Of a DNA stretch of 64,000 bases, positions 1 to 11,945 are shown in pieces (the stretch's first letter is position 1; each line of letters opens with the position of its first letter). Source of the DNA: Syngnathus acus (lineage: Eukaryota > Chordata > Actinopteri > Syngnathiformes > Syngnathidae); NCBI RefSeq assembly GCF_901709675.1, contig NC_051088.1:5293664-5357663 (forward strand), in the 5' to 3' direction. A program made the position numbers and the translations under genes. The notes under the pieces are model-generated. The model did no database searches. It had not been told where the DNA came from and saw only the letters and a program-made list of their open reading frames with translations.

Positions 1-700
1 AAAGTTAAGATGCATAGTGAAGGAATGGGGTATTGTCAACTAAATCCAACAATAGTTTGTATACCTTTATTTGGAACTTACTTTGCCATGATAGTGTGCA
101 TTCATGCATTTTACTGCAAAGTGAACAGCAGCACAACAAACACATAACTAGTATCATAGTTTTGGAATGGTTTACAATGCCCCTAATTTCATTATAATGG
201 GACTGTTGTCTGACAGTTGTCCTCTTAACCCATTCTACATCAAAGTGGATCTTTACTGTGACAATAAAAGTGTAGAAAAACTGCAGTGTCTTACCACTCA
301 ACAAACTTTTAGAACTTTTCAATGTATATAAGGCAATCTCAAACAGAATGTGTAATACTTGTGACTTTAAAAGCCTTTTCCAGCACACCAAGTCTCTAAA
401 AATAATTCTCTCACCGAGCGGAATTAATAAGCCCAGAACAGTACACAGCCATTCTGTGAAGAAAGGGGTATGGTGGTGGTGGTGGTGTGTCGAAGGGGTG
501 GCTGTGGTCGGGGGGTGGGGGGCTCCTCATGCAATATGCATGCCTGTTTGAGCACCCTCCTTCCTCATCTTCACACTCTTCTCTTGATTTCTCTTTCTAC
601 ATCTCTCACTCGCTCCCTCCTTCTGTGTTCAATTAAGCTGCAGGAGAGACCGAACAAACCTCAATCTGAGACAATGTGCCCCTGAATTTTGATGTTTCCC

Positions 701-756
<56 letters not shown>

Positions 757-1491
757 CGCACACACACACGATATATAAGATCGGAGGATGCACAAAAAAA
801 TACAGTAACAATGCTGCCACCACACCACGAGCAAACAATGAAGACTCACACACGCACGCACACACAACACACACACACACACATACTGTAGCTTGGCGGT
901 GGTGTCAGGGTCATTTTTGTGGTGGGCCACATTGTAGTTACGGCTTCCCTCAGAGGGGACTGCGCATCTAAATACATTTTTAATCGTCCCATCTTATTAT
1001 CACATACGTATACACAATAAATTGATGGCTTACTCGTTTGAAATCAAATGTCATGAATAATTGGTTATTTAATTTCCAGTTTTTGTAAAAAGCATAGCAA
1101 AAAATTGTTTGCAAAATTTCAACATTATTATGTGTTACACAAGACAATTCAAAAGTTTGGTACAGATATTAGAAAAGATCATAAAAGTTGACACACATAT
1201 TTTGCTTTAGCTGGCCGCACGCATCTGACTTCGAGGCCTTGAGTTTGACAACTGTACTGTAAAGAGTACAGCTCGTGGCCATGGCGTCATTTGCTCTGTT
1301 GTGTTTCGATAAGGGAAACGGGGCTTCTTCCTGGGTGTGAAAGCATGCCACACGCACCCAAAACACACCCACATTTGACTACAGCTGGACCTGATTTGCA
1401 TACAGGAAAGGCCTATGTCTGTAAATTTACTCCCTGCGACCAGTTTTAATGTCATATGCAAAAGGTCACACTGTGTTTAGGTGTACAGATC
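1..1491. other. Intron sequence with GTG and CA simple repeats
   Basis: The stretch holds a short TGG/GTG run at 469-488, a perfect CA tract at 702-753 and a CA-rich patch at 843-882. The rest is unique, with no coding frame or known repeat that I can see. Confidence 0.6.
702..769. repeat. CA microsatellite
   Basis: Pure CA dinucleotides run from 702 to 753, followed by a short interruption and a few more CA units to 769. It can form Z-DNA and is likely length-polymorphic. Confidence 0.95.
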
Positions 1492-1499
1492 AGTTAAAC

Positions 1500-2090
1500 C
1501 AGTGGTCCCCAACCTTTTTAGCACCACGGACCGGATTATTGTCAGCCAATATTTTCACGGACCGGTGTTTGATGACGTCACAATTTTTGCAAAGAAAATT
1601 TCTTAAAACAATTTTAGAAAATCAAAATTAAATGCATCAATCAAAAAATAGCATCAATAAATTAAAAAATCACCGACTGCACATTGTTTATTGAAGTTTT
1701 CTTTGCAAAAACCATCCGTGTTTGAACTGTCCCATTTCCGCAAAACAGACCAACCACAATCTTAAACAATCTTTCCAGCCAATCATATTGCAGAACAACA
1801 ACGGAAGTGCGTCACCACATAAACATTGCCGTCCCAAAACACTCTTCAACCCTTAGTTCCACGGAGGAATTCTGTATGCGAACACCACAGTATAATGTAA
1901 TAATAAACGTGAATCCACTGTGTATTCCTATGCAACTTTACTTGCAGCATCCTCATAACATCACGTCAATATAACATAAGTAATGTTATGTTATGTACAA
2001 GTCACCGATTTGTAAAATCATGCCTTATTTATTCTTTCTTGTGTGGCCCGGTACCAAATGATCCATAGACCGGTACCGGGGGACCCACTG
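1500..2090. mobile_element. Non-autonomous hAT element with perfect 8-bp target duplication
   Basis: The left end is CAGTGGTCCCCAACC at 1500 and the right end, read in complement, is CAGTGGGTCCCCC ending at 2090. The 8 bases AGTTAAAC lie on both sides (1492-1499 and 2091-2098), the exact target-site duplication length of hAT transposons. The CAGTGGTCCCCAACC terminus is typical of Charlie-like hAT families. The 591-bp interior has no transposase frame, so it moved using enzyme from another copy. The perfect duplication argues for a fairly young insertion. Confidence 0.9.
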
Positions 2091-2098
2091 AGTTAAAC

Positions 2099-4665
2099 AA
2101 CAGCAATCCTAACTTTATCAAATGAGGGACAAGATTAAGATGATTTACCGACTTTGTATCATGTTGGAAACTATTAAGAGTCTCAATTGAGCTATGTAAT
2201 AACTACAACAACAACAAAAAATACTCACTCCCTATTTAGAATGTCCCTAAAGCCTCTTCAAGTGAAATGACACTCACAAAACAGCACATCCTCATTCAGA
2301 GGCTGGGGGAAAAACATTTAGAACCCACAAAAAAAAAAAAAACATTATCGGTTTCAACCACTTCCGACACCACCGATTTAAAAATAAAGAAGCTTGCAGC
2401 TCTCATTCATTTGTTCATCTGTTGCAATGGAGCAGCCACAAAGACATCAAACTTTTAATTGCAGAGATAGCGACAGAAGTAAGGCAAGATGGAGGAGAAT
2501 GCTTGTTTCTACTCTGAACTCAGGTTTGGTAAACGAATGAGCGCTCATCAGAATTGAAATCTCATCACCGATAGGACCTCAAACTATTTTAGTACAATTC
2601 AAGGTTTCAAGATGATATTTTTTATTTTTATATATATATTTTTTATTTATTTACCCCACCCCCACTGAAAAAGATATGTATGTAATACTACATAACTTTT
2701 ATTTGAAAAGCAGGGACTTAATGCAAAACCAAAGACTCAAGTCATTACTGCACCGCATGAATAATTGTAATAAAAATTCATGTTTTCCTATCCAGTGAGA
2801 ATTGGACTGCTTATCAGAATGATGAGCATGCAACAAAATTTATTTTACCCTCAGGTTCAAAACAATACAAACGTACACTGGCTACTATAAAATAGCATCC
2901 CTATGATTGTCATAGTACCCAAAGATCACTAACCACAGCTCATGTTGTAATGTCAGAGTTGCGTGCAGTCCTTAAACATTATTAGTCATCCCCGAACAGA
3001 GCAGACATGTTTTGCCTCCCATTTTGTTAGCATTTCAATCGTCCTTTGGCGAGAAGACTTTTTTTTTTTATAGCACTTGAACATAGGCAATAACCAAAAA
3101 TGAAATGAAGCCATGACTTCTTAATGCCCCCCACTCACACACACATATGGAGTCACACTGCAAATGCTTCCATTTGACATTTCAATTTCATTTTGACACA
3201 GAGCCACATTTATAAATATGTGCTGTTTAAAAGATGCTTTTCCAGTTCTGGTCTATTTTTACTTCATTCCAGAAACCCAGGAAGTTTGAAAGTTTTCAAC
3301 TCCAATTTGGAGGTGCACTGGAACCCACCCGATATGGATTTCCAAATTAGTGTTGACTGACTTGACCAGAATGATAATGCCGAAAATGGCAGCGCACACA
3401 GACACTTAATGGTATTAATTTATATGGCTGATAGAAAAAAAAATGCAATTTATCACAACCTGGACATCCTGGGTATAATGCTACAGTATGTCGTCTCTCT
3501 GAATTTATTCAGTCAAATGTTGATTTCAAAAGATCAGGTTTGCATTTAGGATTGGCGTCAGTCAGATTATCCATTCACAAACAAAGCATTTATTATCTTA
3601 TCGCATTTGTCAGCCATGGTTTTAGTCCCTGTGTGACTGGAACAATTTACTAGGCTTGGACAGCCTTTTTTTCCTTTTCCGTGTGCTTTGAAGCTGTGGA
3701 CAAATGCTACCTTGTCTATTGAACTCTCTGCACAGTAAGCACGTTGCAACCATGTCCATCTGACCATGAGAAATAATGTGTGCTTCAAAGATATAAAAGA
3801 AAAATAACAAGACTGCACAAAGCTGCAGAGGATAATCAATAACTGCATGCTAACTAGCCGAAAGACCTGAACAGCTTCCAGCGCAGCAGCATCACATGCA
3901 ATGAGCTGGGCCCAGCAGGTGCACAATAGTGTTATATTTAACTACATGGGCGCCACTAGGAAGTAAAGTAGTTATCCCACCGGTCTGCCTGGCAGTTACA
4001 CATTCTGAGGTGAGAATGTGTGTTTGTGTGTGTGCATACACTGCAGTATGTTGTTGAGGTTTCTCATGAGAGGATGCAAGAAACTAACTGAGGTAAACAG
4101 CGCTGAGGAGGAGATAAAGGGCAGAGTGAATGTCACATTACCCCAAGCCCTTTGCCTCAGTGAACCACAGCATCAGATAACTAACTGCAGCAAGAGGGGG
4201 AAAAAAGTCTGGTTTCCTCCATCATATAATTGCTTATCACATTGCAATCTACTGCTTGCTGCCTGTGCACAGAATAGTAAAGAAGCAAGAAAGAGTTTGA
4301 CAGTTGTGGTAGTGACGACGACGATGATTACAAACACAGGGAACGCAGCTACTTTCATAAGTGTCTCAGTTTTACACTTTATAAAACAAGTTACTTTGCT
4401 CTATTCATCAACGATAACAGAAGGTATCAAACACTGTTTGTGCATTTGAACAAAAATAATGCAATGTGTTCATAAATCACACTGAATGCATGATGTTGTT
4501 TGTTTCTTCTCTGCACATTAATTCCACGTCACATTATGACTTATCAATTAAATAGTAATAGTAATTGAATTCACACACTTGAACTTTGAACATAATATTC
4601 TGGTGTTCCTTCTTCCCAACACATGCAATTTAAGATTGAGGAGACTATGAACACTACTTGTAAAC
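2099..4665. other. Intron sequence without recognised features
   Basis: AT-rich unique sequence with short A and T runs (2330-2342, 3060-3070). Short open frames here have no protein character. I see no mobile element or RNA gene. Confidence 0.5.
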
Positions 4666-4667
4666 TA

Positions 4668-5014
4668 CCATTCAAAAGTTTGGGGTCACTTACAAAATGT
4701 CCTTATTTTTAAAATAAAAAAGTTATTTTTCAATGAGGATAACATTAAATTAATCAGGAATACACTCTATACATTGTGAATGTGGTAAATGACTATTCTA
4801 GTAGCAAACATCTGTTTTTTAATGCAATATCTACATAAGTGTATCCCAGCAACAATCCCTCCAGTGTTCTAATGGTCCATTGTGTTTGCTAATTGTGTTA
4901 CAAGGCTAATGGATGATTAGAAAGCTCTTGAAAACTTTTGAAAACCCTTGTGCAAACATGGTAATTTTCATTGAAAACACTACATTGTCTGGGTGACCCC
5001 AAACTTTTGAACGG
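4668..5014. mobile_element. Tc1-derived miniature element
   Basis: The left end reads CCATTCAAAAGTTTGGGGTC and the right end, in complement, CCGTTCAAAAGTTTGGGGTC, nearly identical inverted repeats. TA precedes the left end (4666-4667), and TT follows the right end, a probable mutated TA. The termini match a widespread fish Tc1-like family, and fragments of that family's interior (gtgcaaacatgg and similar) survive. The 347-bp length rules out a transposase. Confidence 0.85.
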
Positions 5015-5016
5015 TT

Positions 5017-8000
5017 TGAACTGTTGAAAATGCAGATTGAGATAAGTTAAGCACAGTCCAATAAAACACTACTAAAATTACTCATTGAAGAGACGTAATG
5101 CCAATGGAAAAGGAAAGTGGACTGCGAACTTTACAGTAACTAAAGCTACATTAGCAAAAGCTTGTTTGTATCCAATTGATAGTTATTTGATTTAGAGGTG
5201 TATCAATTGAGGGATTAATTCAAGACTAATGTATCTACTGGTTTCAAGGAGGTAATGCAATTAATTTTGCCCCAATTGTTGTCAAGACAAGTTAAGATCA
5301 ATTAATGAACACATTAGTTAAATACACAACTATAATTCCTAATTATTTTAATTTTAAAGATCCATCCAGCATTTTTTTCCTCTGATAAAACCCTTCCCAT
5401 ATGGCTATTAAGTTTATCAAGAAAAGAAATCAGATTCTTGTTTTTGAAACATGAAAATATTGGTAATCTATTGTAGAATGATTGCATGTGCAACGATAGT
5501 TGTATGTCAGAAAGGTTTTTGTCAGCTGTTTTCATTATAACTTGACATCATCATAATGGGGTCTGTAAGTCAGTGCTGCGAGGTCAAAGTTCTCCAAACA
5601 ACTGGGCAGCACAAACAGGAGAGGTTTTCATGAAGTGGGTCTTAGCTAATGTATCTCACCACAGCAGTGGGCAGTCTTTTCCTAGCTGGACTGATGCCTG
5701 GAGGGGGGGCAGAGTGGAGCCTGACCCCTCGCTCACCCACACTGTACCGGGCCTGTGGTTTGAGATAGAGAGACAGAGCGAGACAGACAGACAGACAGAG
5801 ACAGCAGGGAGAGGAAAGAGAGGAGACAGAGAAGACAAAAGTGGGGAAGGAAACGACATGGTGGGGCTTTAGTTTGCAAGGTACAAGCAGTGCATATGTA
5901 AAGGAAACTGGCAAGCCAAACAACCACAACACACACACGCACGCACGCACACACACACACAGGCTCACAAACCTCCCAAATCCTCCACATCCTTTGCAAC
6001 CCTCATTCCCAAGGCACACGTGCAGGGGAGGAGTAATGGCATGAGACAACACAGTGCTTCCACCTTGGGGGCTGGGTGGGAGAATGGAGGTTAATGAGCT
6101 GACATACCATCCACCCAAAATGCACGCCCCTCCACCCCATACCCACCATTCACTCGTTTCCCTGCGCTACTTCTCAAACTGACAAGCAGACACACAAAGC
6201 CTGATAAGGCCGCGGCACTCAGCCAAGACCGTGGAGACTAAAGGTGTATGGTGGAGCATTGAGTGAACTCTGCATGATGCTTGTAGCAACAACTGCATTT
6301 GAACAACTGGAACATCAGCCAGCGTCTTGTGCAATCGGATTGATCTGCAATTCTCAGGGAAGCAGGTGTGCACCTGCCCTTTGTGTTTGTTAGGCTGCAA
6401 AAACTAAACAGAATATGGCAAAACCACACTGTCAAATTAGGTTATTGTGTACATGGTTCTCGGACATTCCTTCAGCGAAATTCACAATGAAATCATTTAA
6501 CAAATACAAGTTGTGATGATTAACATCTGTATCAGATCTGAATGTATTTCATCTTTGAGCTGTAAATAGCACTGTTGACAAATCCTTGCATGACCAGCAG
6601 CCGATGAGCCAAAAGCTAGCCCAAAAAGTAACCACCAAGGATCTCTAACCAAGCCAAATGGCTGATTACAAGTAGACAAAAGGCAGTCTGCGAATAGCTT
6701 CAAGCAAGCCTAATGTTTACAATTCCACAAGCAATCCTTCAAAACTTGCTAAACCTGACCACCGTAAACTATTGTTTATCAAAACTAGCTTTCAATTAGC
6801 AAAACCCAGCTACAAGCAGACATTACAGACCTAAAACAAGCCTCAGTGTTGACAAAAACTTGCTTTTATCTAACCAAAATTGCAACTACCGAGTACAATC
6901 GAAAAACTAGCTGTCCTAGATCACTGGAATTTAAATTGCATGACCAAAAAAGCAACAGCGTTCAAAGCTGACCATTATAAATGGGTGGCACTCAGTGCTG
7001 GCGTAAGGCAGATGTACGACATTTCTTTGCCAGTGAGATATCCAACGACAATCTATGAATAACATAAAGCTTTGCTATTCATACACAATGGCATGTTGTT
7101 TGCCAGGTAAACACTCCCACACAAAAGAGCGTGCAGACAGGATACAACCATCTACAAACTAGAGACTTACACCACGAGTCTTGGCACTAAAATAACATCG
7201 TTAAAAAGAACATGATCAAAAGCAGACAGAGAATTGATGAAGTCACTATGGGTTGAAAACCACAAAGAGGAATTGTTAGTTATTAGAGCTCAGTGAGACA
7301 GTCTTTGGAGCGAGTCATTTGTGGGAAGACTTATGCATTTTTAATATCCTTAAACTGAAGAGCCAGAAGAACACAAACGACATGAAATAATAAGAGGCAT
7401 TTCACCTTAGCACTATCCGAGCATCTCAATTATTTACCACTAATGAATAGCCTCGGGCAATATTCTTCCTAAGTACAATATAGCATCCCAGAGAGGCTGA
7501 ATTGGCTCGCTGAAATACTAAAATACATTTACTCAATTATGCTCACTGTCCCTAATGCCAAGGAGACAAGCGTGTACATCCCCACCACCCCGCCTCCTTT
7601 CCAAAAGGACCATCTGCTCACAGTCAAGCAAGAGACTTCAAGGAAACATGCAGAACCACATTGGTGCTTCATTCAATAAGGAACACTATTTGACAAAAAT
7701 ATTTAGCTAAAAACTTTTCTTTTATGTGAATATCAGTATTTCTGTCCTCCATGTGCTGTCAACATGACCCATATATAATTGACTAATAACATTTATATGA
7801 CATCATGGAGCAGATTGTTGTTACTTTGTTTTGATAAAGTGTTGAATGATGTAATGCACAAAAGGTGTTGGCTGGAAGTATAAACATGTCGTATTTTATT
7901 TCTTACGTATGCTTTGTGTGAAAAATAGTGTTTCTACAAGTTTTCCCTTCTTCATCAGCTATCATGCTATAGTATGCATGTTATATACTGTTCATGTTTA

Positions 8001-8959
8001 CTGCTGTATTGTGACAATGTTGACAGCGTTGGGAAAATATCACAAAAATGCAATCGTTTGTGACTCCATCATTCCCAGCACTATCAGATGTGGCTTTCTA
8101 ATGATCACTGCCAAGTGTAAAGAACTGCTTGATGACCTTCAGTACATAAACATCATCTCTGTGAATGTTAATAGATGTTACCATCTGTTACTTTCATCCA
8201 TAGGCAACAACTTGTGCGCATTAATTATGTTTCATTCAGAGCTGTTAGCCTTGCTGATTACTTGTAAAAGCACTAAATACTCATGCAGTCTAAAGTTTAA
8301 AAGGAAAAAAGACTGAAAATACTGTATGAAACAGAAAATGGGACTGCCACTTCTTCGTGGCCCAGAAAGACATGATGTCAGGCTGATAACCACATACACA
8401 TTGCAAAGTGCATTTTTTTCCCCCTCAATACAATACTTAAAAAAAATTCAATGAGATTCTCTCATCCCTACATTGTGGCATATATGAGAAGAAAACTGTT
8501 TTACCCAGGCTAAAGTTAGCACACTATATTAACAACTGATTGTCTTTAGACCACATTTATCTTCGAGAACTGTTGAACTGTGTGTACTTTATTTAATTTA
8601 CTTCCATGTTATGTATATATTTACATCATAGCTTTCCTTGGACCTTAAGTGAGATTACCTCACTATCTAGTGTTTGCTTTCTGTGCATAACACAAAATCC
8701 ACTCGGAGAAGCAAAGAGCATTGCAGTTAGGGCTGACAAGATTTGGTCATTTTCTATTTGTCAGTTTGGCTGTAACTCGACCAAAATGGAATTACATTGC
8801 TGGGATTTTGTTCCTAGACAGCTTGTAAATTACAACCAGGGAATAAAAAATGAAAAAAAAAAAAAAAAGAGGTGAGGGGGTGTAGGAGAGTTTGAAAGAA
8901 AAAAAACATACTATTTTCATTTCAACTGCTTTAGAGATTAAGGTTCTAGAAAAAATGCA
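5017..8959. other. Intron sequence, mostly unique, with low-complexity patches
   Basis: It contains a purine-rich GAGA/GACA tract (5764-5842), a CA tract (5929-5962), a run of degenerate short repeats (about 6560-6910) and a poly(A) run (8852-8868). No gene or known transposon is visible. Confidence 0.5.
6560..6910. repeat. Degenerate short repeats (aaaact-gct type)
   Basis: Related words recur at irregular spacing: AAAACTTGCT, AAAACTAGCT, ACAAGCAGAC/ACAAGTAGAC, and CAAGCCT followed by a GTTTACA/GTTGACA word. This looks like an old tandem array that has decayed past clear unit boundaries. Chance in AT-rich DNA is possible. Confidence 0.3.
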
Positions 8960-8999
8960 TTAAAATAATCCACCATTTGCATTTTTTATCTGACAAAGG

Positions 9000-9212
9000 A
9001 CGCACGCACACACAAACACATGCACTCCAACACACAGAGCCTCCTCCAATCCCACCTCACTTCTTCTCATCCTTCCCCTCCCCCATTCTGGGTCACTGAG
9101 CACACACACACACGCACACACACACACACACTCACACAAACTCATATGCATGTCACACACACACTGTCATTAAATACACAACATACACAAACACACGCAC
9201 ACACACACACAT
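9000..9212. repeat. Interrupted CA-rich domain
   Basis: CA tracts at about 9002-9018, 9101-9139 and 9188-9211 are separated by pyrimidine-rich sequence. It is simple repeat with no coding meaning despite open frames across it. Confidence 0.85.
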
Positions 9213-11059
9213 CGAGATCAACCTGCTGCCATCTGCTCTATGCGCTCTGTACAATCCTGGCTGAATACATTATTCACTACAATATATCACATCACATTCC
9301 CTCAATGTCATACTAGGGAGAAGTGGGCGAGGGGGCAGGGGAGCCGGTTGGGGGGTCGAATGCTTGAGAGCAAAGAGCAAAAGGAGCTATTGTATTGTAG
9401 TCAGAGAGAGAAAAAGAGTGATAGAAAAAGGCAGCCCACACCAGTCGCTTTGCTTGCGTTGTCCTACACTGTCCTATTTCCTTCTTGTTTATTCCTTTCA
9501 TAACATTCCCAGTCTGGATAGTACAGCTAGATCCCAACTCCTAAATAACGTTATAGTAGCCACATAATGTTTAATACTGCTATTATTCTCTGCTGTTTTT
9601 CTTCACTTCTTTCAACTCTGTCCCCTGTCAAACCTTGTTCGGTTTGACTGCATTTTCCAATAAATATCTATCACAATCTAAGTAACCACAGAAGGAGGAT
9701 ATCAAACTGTCCTGTTGAACAAATGAAAAACATTCTGGTATAAAAATACATATAGATCCTCCACACTGCCTGACCAAAAAAAAAAGAGTGAGAGTTTTGC
9801 ATCATCTTGCTCTAGTTATGTCATTTGTTGAAATAAACAAGGTTAGCACAATAAGTGGGAGGAGCCAACTGAGCATATCACAAGAACTGTCAGTGCACCT
9901 CTGTAGATTAGCTCAGTGTGCGTTTTGCCACACTTTTTCTGACCCTCCACCGGAAGTTTGCATGAAGTAAGAAGAGAATAATTTACAATGTACTTTTCTC
10001 CAGCGTTAGTAAGAGTTTCAGTGTCACAATAGTTGGAGCTCACCAGTAGTCCTGAATGACTAAGAGATGTGTCCCATCTGTTAAGCGATGTTTACTGCTC
10101 ATTTTTTAATTTGTAGCTTTTTTCTGGCTGTTTTTGTATCATTGCCATTGACTTGATAGGAATTTCAGTTTGTATTTGTGAACTAAATACTTTGATTAAA
10201 AGCTTCTCTGACGGGTGTGCATATAAGACCATCTGTCTGGCAACAAGGAACACTGAGTGAACATGTACACGGCTATTTCAGCTCCTCATGCCACGAGTGG
10301 CCATATGTTTCAGCGTGACTTGAGGTGAAATGGTGGACTGTGTGTTACACTTTGGCAGATTTAACTTATACGATCACAGTTGGCGGAGACAATTCTGTAT
10401 ATACTTTACACTATAAAAACAACTTCAAGATGTCTTAATACCGTGTCTTTTGCCCAAATCATCCAAGGCACCAAACAAAATACTGTTCCAATAAATCTCA
10501 GTTAAACATGACCATTGCATTAAGTAAACAATGTCTGCTTTGTTTGTTTACATTCCCTGCTTCTCTGTACTGTTTCATACACATTTATTTGTGCCAGAGC
10601 AGTGGCACAAAACATCTGGCAAGGCCACACTTGACTACCGACTGACCTGCTTTGCATTCACCTACTATTCAGCCCAACACTTGACTCTCTGGAGCTGATG
10701 AGTGGCATTTAACCTTGGTGCGGGAAAATCTCAAGCAATCTTTCGAATTTTACAAAATGTAATGTCGGCTAAACCTATAAAAAGGTAATATTCTTAAGTT
10801 ATGCGCCTGCATTAGTATATGTCACAGTTTGGACAGGTGATAACTGGACTATTAAGAAGCATCTTGCTTGTCCAAACAGATCTTTCAAAAGGAACATGGT
10901 GTGAGGAATTCCTCTCTCCCTTACACTCATCATTTTTTCCCACCCTCCACACCTCCTCCATCCTCCACCCAGCTTTTCCCAGATGCTCCTGGCTCTTGTC
11001 TGTGTTTGGGCTGCGACTGTGCGGGGTCACCGCCTGCCTTGTTCTCACACGCGGAACAC
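9213..11059. other. Intron sequence without recognised features
   Basis: Unique, moderately AT-rich sequence. A pyrimidine-rich patch lies at 10915-10985. No exon, RNA gene or mobile element was recognised. Confidence 0.5.
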
Positions 11060-11325
11060 TAAACGTGTACGTGTGTATGTGTGTGCGTGCGTGCGCATGT
11101 GTGTGTGTGCACGCATGTGTGTGCGTTCTTGACTGAGCAAGAGACCGCACGCATTGTACAGCAATGGTTGTGTGCGGAGCTTGTATGTGTGTGTATGTGT
11201 GCAAACGTGTCAAAAACAAGCGTGGGGATTTCTCCAAATAACAGAACCTTTTCCAGTGTGTGTGCGAGAGTGCGTGCGTGCGTGTGTGTGCGTGTGTGTG
11301 TGTGTGTGTATGCGCGCGCGTGTTT
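11060..11325. repeat. GT-rich interrupted microsatellite domain
   Basis: GT/GC alternating tracts occur at about 11068-11126, 11182-11210 and 11258-11322, the last including GCGCGCGTG. Alternating purine-pyrimidine sequence of this kind favours Z-DNA. Confidence 0.9.
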
Positions 11326-11339
11326 CAAGCTCAGTGCCA

Positions 11340-11480
11340 GGCCTCTTTAATGAGTCTGTCAGGCGCTGTTAGCGACGGCGTGCTCCCCTGGCTCGGCGCA
11401 CTCCTGCAGACACACTGTGATTAGCCGGGCCAACGGCACACCACCGGGCCAGATTAAACACTCACCATGCCGCCAGGGAG
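11340..11480. promoter_or_regulatory. Candidate regulatory block between GT and CA tracts
   Basis: GC-richer unique sequence with ATTAGC and GCCGGGCCAA words, set between two opposite dinucleotide tracts. It could be a conserved intronic element, judged from composition only. Confidence 0.25.
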
Positions 11481-11484
11481 CGAA

Positions 11485-11542
11485 CACACACAAACACGCA
11501 CGCACACACACACACATGCACACACACTTAGGCACGCACACA
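11485..11542. repeat. CA-rich tract facing the GT domain
   Basis: A broken CA/GC tract on the plus strand. It is complementary in type to the GT domain at 11060-11325, about 160 bases away. Confidence 0.85.
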
Positions 11543-11639
11543 CAGCTTCGTCACCATTGCGCCTATTAGCGCAGCTCTGATACAGTAACATGTACTTGCC
11601 CTCCAGAGCCAGGTGTCAGGCTCGCTAGAACAGAAGACA

Positions 11640-11945
11640 AAAAAAGGCTGGAATCCAAACGAAACAGCAGCCTGCAGCGCTAGCAGAAGGTGCTAATATT
11701 TTGATAATCTGTCCCGATTTATTGAGTCTCCCTCCACTACTAATCTTAGTGCATCAGTTTGACAGGGCAATTCTTAATTCGGCCTTCTAGGGCTTTATTA
11801 AAACGACATGATACACTAATTATAGGTTATTAGCCTTTAATGAGTGTCCTCGATGAGTGGGCAGATATGTAATCGAGGGGCAGGCCTAAGGGCATATCGT
11901 AATCGATTCCTCGAGAGCCTGATGAGTTTTCCAGTTTGTCCGCCA
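11640..11945. promoter_or_regulatory. Candidate intronic enhancer with homeodomain motifs
   Basis: Unique sequence dense in homeodomain-type words: CTAATTATA at 11816-11824, CTTAATTC near 11774, TTTAATGAG near 11836 and AATCGATT near 11901. It has none of the simple repeats around it. The call rests on motif density; conservation was not tested. Confidence 0.35.

Noticed and set aside
5642-6118. 158-codon minus-strand frame
   Set aside because: Its cysteine/valine and serine/leucine runs come from CA and GA simple repeats.
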